Part shown: piece by piece, positions 32,676 to 36,768 of the stretch
How positions within the stretch are numbered: the first letter of the stretch is position 1
Layout of the letters: every line of letters starts with the position of its first letter
NCBI GenBank assembly: GCA_002491945.1
Contig: DKWX01000027.1
Location: 3,344 to 40,111, forward strand
Origin: Porphyromonadaceae bacterium UBA7141
Lineage (GTDB): Bacteria > Bacteroidota > Bacteroidia > Bacteroidales > Muribaculaceae
DNA: 36,768 nucleotides
Reading direction: 5' to 3'
Notes under the pieces: model-generated
The model's input: the letters and a program-made list of their open reading frames with translations, nothing else
The model's database searches: none
Told to the model about the DNA's origin: nothing
Program-made: the position numbers and the translations under genes

Positions 32676-33197
32676 ATGACCAAACAGATGCTCGCCTTAG
32701 CGCTGCTTTATATTCTGCTGATTCTTGTGCAGGTGCTTATCTGCAACCATATCATGCTCTTCCACATTGCAGTGCCGTTTATCTTCATTTATTTCATCCT
32801 GAGGCTACCGGTAGGCATTTCACAGGTGCTTGTTCTGACTCTGGCTTTCATGATGGGATTCTTGATTGACATATTCTCCGATACACCGGGAGTCAACTCT
32901 CTTGCCGCGACTCTGATGGCTGCGGTCAAGACTCCTGTGTTCTACGCATATGTGCCCCGCGACGACAAGACTAAGCGCGTCATCCCGTCAATCGCCACGG
33001 TGGGATGGCAGAATTATTCTAAATTCGCACTGACCATGAGTGCCATATACTGTCTTATCGTCTTCGGCATCGAGTTCTTCTCTTTTGCCGGTATCGAGAG
33101 AATCATATTGATGACTCTGGCAAGCGCGGTGTTCACTTTTCTACTTGTAATTGCAGTCGATTCGCTGCTTAATGTGGATAAATCAATCATGGCTTAA
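32676..33197 (+). CDS. mreD: Rod shape-determining protein MreD
   Basis: 173 residues from the ATG at 32676. A small integral membrane protein with about five or six helices (LALALLYILLILVQVLIC, AVPFIFIYFILRLPVGI, VLVLTLAFMMGFLIDIF, ...). The segment MGFLIDIFSDTPGVNSLAATLMA is the family hallmark. MreD is a partner of MreC in the elongasome; its own biochemical role is unclear. A GTG at 32640 overlapping the mreC stop would add 12 residues (SLPPLLQATPT-like); I prefer the ATG, where the sequence begins to resemble the family, but overlap-coupled translation from 32640 is possible. Confidence 0.88.
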   Translation: MTKQMLALALLYILLILVQVLICNHIMLFHIAVPFIFIYFILRLPVGISQVLVLTLAFMMGFLIDIFSDTPGVNSLAATLMAAVKTPVFYAYVPRDDKTKRVIPSIATVGWQNYSKFALTMSAIYCLIVFGIEFFSFAGIERIILMTLASAVFTFLLVIAVDSLLNVDKSIMA

Positions 33198-33321
33198 ATG
33201 CGGATGCGGAGTCTGATTGTCGCGCGCAACGACCGCACGCCTCTCTACGTCCCGCCGATACCCGCACGCATCCAATGACCTGTATCCCATATCACTTCCA
33301 ACAATAAATAATTGCCGTCAA

Positions 33322-35175
33322 TTGAAAGATTACAGTCTCAACAAACGCAAATATGTGATTGGAGGCTTCATCTGTCTGCTTGTGCTACTATATATAGGAC
33401 GACTGTTCAGCCTCCAGGTGGCCGACGACCGATACAAGCAGAATGCCATGAGCAACGCCTTTCTCCGCCGGGTAATATATCCGGCCCGCGGCCTTATGTA
33501 CGACCGCAACGGCAGATTGCTCGTATTCAATCAGCCAGCTTACGACGTGATGCTCATCCCGAAAGATGTGGGTAAGAATCTCGACACTCTCGCACTCTGC
33601 GATGCACTGGGAATAACAATAGAGGAATTTCATCAGAAATGGGCCGACATGAAGAATCCGCGGCGCAATCCCGGTTACAGTTCTTACACACCGCAGAAAC
33701 TCATATCCCATCTCTCGCAGGAGGATTACGGCCGACTGCAGGAGAAACTCTACATGTTCCCCGGATTCTTCGTCCAGAAACGCACCATACGCCAGTACAG
33801 TTCTCCGGCGGCAGCCAATATTCTCGGCAACATACGTGAAGTCTCGGCCAGAGATGTGGAGAAAGACGACTATTATCGCGCCGGCGACTACACCGGCGAC
33901 CTCGGAGTGGAAAAGAGTTATGAAACCGTGCTCCGTGGCAAAAAAGGGGTGGAAATCCTGATGAAAGACGCCCATGGCAGAATACAGGGACGTTACGAAA
34001 ACGGCATCCACGACGAGGCTCCTGTGTCGGGTCAGAACCTCACTCTGGCAATCGATATGGAGCTTCAGGAATATGGGGAGAGGCTTATGGCCGGCAAAAT
34101 CGGGGCTATCGTGGCTATCGAGCCTAAGTCGGGAGAAGTCCTTTGCCTGGTGACTTCCCCCAACTACGACCCGGCACTGCTCGTCGGCAAGGACCGTGGC
34201 AAGAACTATGCCGAACTGGTGCGCGACCCCTACAAACCTCTTTACGACCGGTCCATACAGGGTGCGTATCCCCCCGGCTCTACTTTCAAACCCACTCAGG
34301 GACTAATACTCCTTCAGGAAGGTATTGTCACCACATCCACGCAGTATCCATGCTATCGCGGATACGTCAACGGACTGCGAGTCGGGTGCCACGCACATGG
34401 CTCCCCTATCTCACTTATCCCGGCTCTCGGCACATCCTGCAATGCCTATTTCTGCTGGGGGTTCAAGAATTTTATCGACAAGCGGGGCACTAAGGCTTCC
34501 CGCCAGTTTGAGAAATGGAAGAATTATATTGTCGAAATGGGATACGGATACAGGCTCGGCATCGACCTCCCCTCCGAAAGCCGTGGATTCATCCCCAATT
34601 CTGAATTCTACAGCAATTCCTTCCGTGGCGCCAACTGGAGCGCCAACTCTATCATATCCGTATCTATCGGCCAGGGTGAGGTGCTGGCGACGCCGCTGCA
34701 GATTGCAAACCTTTGCGCCACTATCGCCAACCGTGGATACTTCATCACTCCTCATGTGGTGAAGGATATAAAAGGCGGCACACTCGACTCGCTTTATACA
34801 CGGAAACGCCGCCCGGACATCAAGCAGGAATACTATATGGATGTGGCCCAGGGGATGAGGGCCGCTGTGCTCGGTGGCACTTGCCGTCTGGCAAACCTCC
34901 CCGGAATCGAAGTAGCCGGGAAAACCGGCACCGCTCAGAATCCTCAGGGACGCGACCATTCCGCATTCATGGGATTCGCGCCATACGATGACCCTAAGAT
35001 TGCAGTGGCAGTATATGTGGAGAATGCCGGGTTCGGTGCCACATATGGCGTGCCTATCGGTTCGCTTATCATTGAGAAGTACCTCAACCGCGAGATTTCT
35101 CCTGCCCGCATGTATCTTGAAGACCGAATGTTGAACTCTAATACAATCGTATCAAGTGGTGTCAAGAAACACTGA
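33322..35175 (+). CDS. mrdA: Penicillin-binding protein 2, transpeptidase of the elongasome
   Basis: 617 residues from the chosen start. A monofunctional class B PBP that crosslinks peptidoglycan during elongation, working with RodA. A membrane anchor (about 11-28, YVIGGFICLLVLLYIGRLF) is followed by the PBP dimerisation domain with YDRNGRLLV, then the transpeptidase domain: active-site Ser320 in STFK (320-323), the SCN motif in GTSCNAYF, and KTGTAQNP. No ATG precedes the membrane helix in this frame; the first Met is after it. The TTG at 33322 gives (M)KDYSLNKRKYVIGG, which fits the N-terminus I recall for other Bacteroidales. A TTG at 33217 would add 35 residues with no family resemblance. 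The tail overlaps rodA. Confidence 0.95.
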   Translation: MKDYSLNKRKYVIGGFICLLVLLYIGRLFSLQVADDRYKQNAMSNAFLRRVIYPARGLMYDRNGRLLVFNQPAYDVMLIPKDVGKNLDTLALCDALGITIEEFHQKWADMKNPRRNPGYSSYTPQKLISHLSQEDYGRLQEKLYMFPGFFVQKRTIRQYSSPAAANILGNIREVSARDVEKDDYYRAGDYTGDLGVEKSYETVLRGKKGVEILMKDAHGRIQGRYENGIHDEAPVSGQNLTLAIDMELQEYGERLMAGKIGAIVAIEPKSGEVLCLVTSPNYDPALLVGKDRGKNYAELVRDPYKPLYDRSIQGAYPPGSTFKPTQGLILLQEGIVTTSTQYPCYRGYVNGLRVGCHAHGSPISLIPALGTSCNAYFCWGFKNFIDKRGTKASRQFEKWKNYIVEMGYGYRLGIDLPSESRGFIPNSEFYSNSFRGANWSANSIISVSIGQGEVLATPLQIANLCATIANRGYFITPHVVKDIKGGTLDSLYTRKRRPDIKQEYYMDVAQGMRAAVLGGTCRLANLPGIEVAGKTGTAQNPQGRDHSAFMGFAPYDDPKIAVAVYVENAGFGATYGVPIGSLIIEKYLNREISPARMYLEDRMLNSNTIVSSGVKKH

Positions 35176-36625
35176 AGCCAATGTGTCGATGTTCAAAGGA
35201 CTCGACTGGCCGGCCATCATACTATACCTGCTCCTGGTCGGGGCAGGAATCATCAGCATTTATGCCGCAAGCTATAACTTCGACAATGCCGGAATTTTCG
35301 ATTTCAATGAGTTCTCAGGCAAGCAGTTCATGTGGGCCGGACTCGGTCTGCTGCTGGGCGGGGCTGTGCTGCTGCTTGACTACCGTGTCTATGAGGCGTA
35401 TGCATATCCGATTTACGGATGTGTGATTTTGCTCCTGATTGCCACCATCTTTGTGGCTCCCGACATCAAGGGGTCGCGATCATGGATTGTCCTCGGTCCG
35501 GTTTCTCTTCAACCCGCCGAATTCGGCAAGTTTGCCACGGCTCTCGCTCTCGCCAAGCTTTTTGACTCCTACAACTTCAATCTCAACCAGAAGCTGTCAA
35601 ACTATTTCAGGGCCCTGATGATTATTTTCGTGCCCATAATCCTCATTCTCATGCAGAAAGAGACGGGGTCGGCGCTTGTATATCTGTCGCTCATTTTCGT
35701 ACTATATCGGGAAGGCATGAGCGGACTGGTGCTGTTCTCGATTCTGTGTGCGGTGGTCTACTTTGTTGTGGCTGTGAAATTCGCCGAGCCGCTTGTGCTT
35801 GGCATCCCGGTAGGCGAATTTACGGTTCTGCTGATTATCTCACTGATTTTCTGCTGTATGCTGGTGTTCTACTGCCGCAATCTCCTGATTGCGCGTAATG
35901 TCATTATCGGTTACGCGGCGGCGGGTGTGGTGGTGACGGTGCTCTGCCTCTGCGGCATAACTGTCAACGGAGTGCTATTCTTCATGATTCTTCTGGGCGC
36001 AGGCATAACTTACGTGGCTTTGTCGATGATGCACGGACGAATAAAGAAACATCTCATCACTATCGGATTTGCAGCAGCATCCGTGATGTTTCTATTTTCA
36101 GTCAATTACGTATTCAACAATATCCTCCAGCCTCACCAGCGACAGCGCATCAAGGTCACTTTAGGCATCGTCGAGGACCTTCGGGGGGCCGGGTATAATG
36201 TCAATCAGTCGAAAATCGCCATCGGTTCCGGCGGACTTACAGGGAAAGGATTCCTCAACGGCACACAGACAAAACTCAAATACGTCCCGGAGCAGCATAC
36301 TGACTTCATCTTCTGCACTATCGGCGAAGAAGAGGGATTCATCGGCGCAACGGCTGTACTGCTATTATTTCTGGCTCTTATTCTGCGGCTCATAAGCATT
36401 GCAGAACGCCAACGCACACCTTTCGGACGAGTCTATGCTTATTGTGTGGTGAGTTATCTGATATTCCACCTTTCAATCAACATCGGCATGGTAATAGGCC
36501 TATGTCCCGTAATCGGCATACCGCTCCCATTCTTCAGTTATGGAGGAAGTTCGCTATGGGGGTTCACAATACTTCTCTTTATCCTGCTCCGCATCGATGC
36601 TTCCCGCAAGGAAAGACGCGACTGA
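35156..36625 (+). CDS. rodA: SEDS-family peptidoglycan polymerase RodA
   Basis: 489 residues; longer than the roughly 370 of E. coli RodA, as I recall for Bacteroidales. About ten membrane helices. SEDS landmarks include GSRSWIVLGPVSLQPAEFGKFA read as two blocks (about 107-128), the long periplasmic loop with IAIGSGGLTGKGF and PEQHTDFIF, and GIPLPFFSYGGSS near the end, with the catalytic acidic residue expected in the long loop. RodA polymerises lipid II into glycan strands, paired with PBP2 encoded just upstream. The GTG at 35156 overlaps the mrdA stop by 20 bases; the alternative ATG at 35189 would remove the first 11 residues. The overlap and N-terminal SRN motif favour the GTG. Confidence 0.94.
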   Translation: MVSRNTEANVSMFKGLDWPAIILYLLLVGAGIISIYAASYNFDNAGIFDFNEFSGKQFMWAGLGLLLGGAVLLLDYRVYEAYAYPIYGCVILLLIATIFVAPDIKGSRSWIVLGPVSLQPAEFGKFATALALAKLFDSYNFNLNQKLSNYFRALMIIFVPIILILMQKETGSALVYLSLIFVLYREGMSGLVLFSILCAVVYFVVAVKFAEPLVLGIPVGEFTVLLIISLIFCCMLVFYCRNLLIARNVIIGYAAAGVVVTVLCLCGITVNGVLFFMILLGAGITYVALSMMHGRIKKHLITIGFAAASVMFLFSVNYVFNNILQPHQRQRIKVTLGIVEDLRGAGYNVNQSKIAIGSGGLTGKGFLNGTQTKLKYVPEQHTDFIFCTIGEEEGFIGATAVLLLFLALILRLISIAERQRTPFGRVYAYCVVSYLIFHLSINIGMVIGLCPVIGIPLPFFSYGGSSLWGFTILLFILLRIDASRKERRD

Positions 36626-36721
36626 CACGCCATTGCATCCCGGGCTGACGAGAAAATGGGAAGGAAAATCTTTCAAATAAGTGTTCAAATTTAACAATCT
36701 GCTGACTTGTTTTTAAGTCCG

Positions 36722-36759
36722 CTCCGGTGCGGAGTGAAGGTACTTAATCGAGTAGGAGG
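36722..36759 (+). promoter_or_regulatory. Leader with a strong Shine-Dalgarno sequence, probably of rpsU beyond the window
   Basis: AGGAGG (36754-36759) ends 9 bases before the window edge, with a plausible start codon beginning at 36768 (8 bases spacing). Strong Shine-Dalgarno sites are rare in Bacteroidetes; rpsU (bS21) is the known exception, being autoregulated through it. CTCCG (36722-36726) can pair with CGGAG (36730-36734), or CTCC could pair with the GGAG of the Shine-Dalgarno. Identity of the downstream gene is inference. The 96 bases before this, from 36626, show no promoter I can support. Confidence 0.5.
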
Positions 36760-36768
36760 TAAACACTA

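Noticed and set aside
33198..33278. 26-codon frame starting at the ATG right after the mreD stop
   Set aside because: It is out of frame with mrdA, very short and arginine-rich without features. The overlap with the mreD stop (TAAATG) is probably chance.
36686..36693. TAAATTTG on the minus strand after rodA
   Set aside because: It matches a -7 element but points antisense into rodA, with no -33 element and no gene to serve.
1..36768. CRISPR arrays, tRNA or rRNA genes, insertion sequences, prophage, toxin-antitoxin or defence genes
   Set aside because: I looked for regular spaced repeats, cloverleaf-type sequences, transposase or integrase motifs and defence-type domains on both strands and saw none.

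Overview
The window looks like chromosomal DNA from a Bacteroidales bacterium, most like a gut Muribaculaceae-type lineage (the phylum and order are well supported, the family is inference). Evidence: several intergenic regions carry the Bacteroidetes promoter pattern (TTTG or TTG, about 19-20 bases, then TAnnTTTG); start codons generally lack Shine-Dalgarno sequences; ferrous iron transport is encoded by a FeoA-FeoB fusion; two exported proteins end in type IX secretion-like C-terminal domains; and SerA has the short, His-less form I associate with this phylum. I see no CRISPR array, tRNA, rRNA, insertion sequence or prophage.

Layout. 1-1167: tail of an unidentified gene and an exported GIN-domain (DUF2807) protein. 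1256-3412, minus strand: tpiA - SPOR protein - folE, with a good promoter at 3381-3412. 3558-6006, minus strand: serC-serA, with a promoter at 5976-6006, a structured leader of about 190 nt containing a possible serine-rich leader peptide, and a hairpin/tandem repeat after serA. 6326-12796, plus strand: uvrB - ygiQ - S9 peptidase lipoprotein, ending at a terminator. 12797-17730: AT-richer accessory stretch with a frameshifted small lipoprotein, an unrecognised exported protein whose start overlaps it, and a large modular surface protein, closed by a strong terminator. 17788-19977, minus: Tex. 20125-22927: feoAB with a Fur-like inverted repeat at its promoter. 23092-25946: clpC behind a sigma-54-like element. 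25968-26459: YfcE-like phosphoesterase. 26475-30640: gyrA and an exported TPR protein. 30717-36625: mreB-mreC-mreD-mrdA-rodA, the cell elongation operon. 36626-36768: a leader ending in a strong Shine-Dalgarno sequence, probably for rpsU just outside the window.

Most genes are housekeeping: glycolysis and folate, serine synthesis, DNA repair and topology, protein quality control, iron uptake and wall elongation. I did not find a clear new multi-gene system. The most interesting signals are regulatory: the serC leader with three consecutive Ser codons (SerA has no ACT domain for feedback), the sigma-54-like promoter before clpC, and the exceptional Shine-Dalgarno at the right edge. The accessory stretch around 13-15 kb, with two compensating frameshifts, is the least explained coding region.
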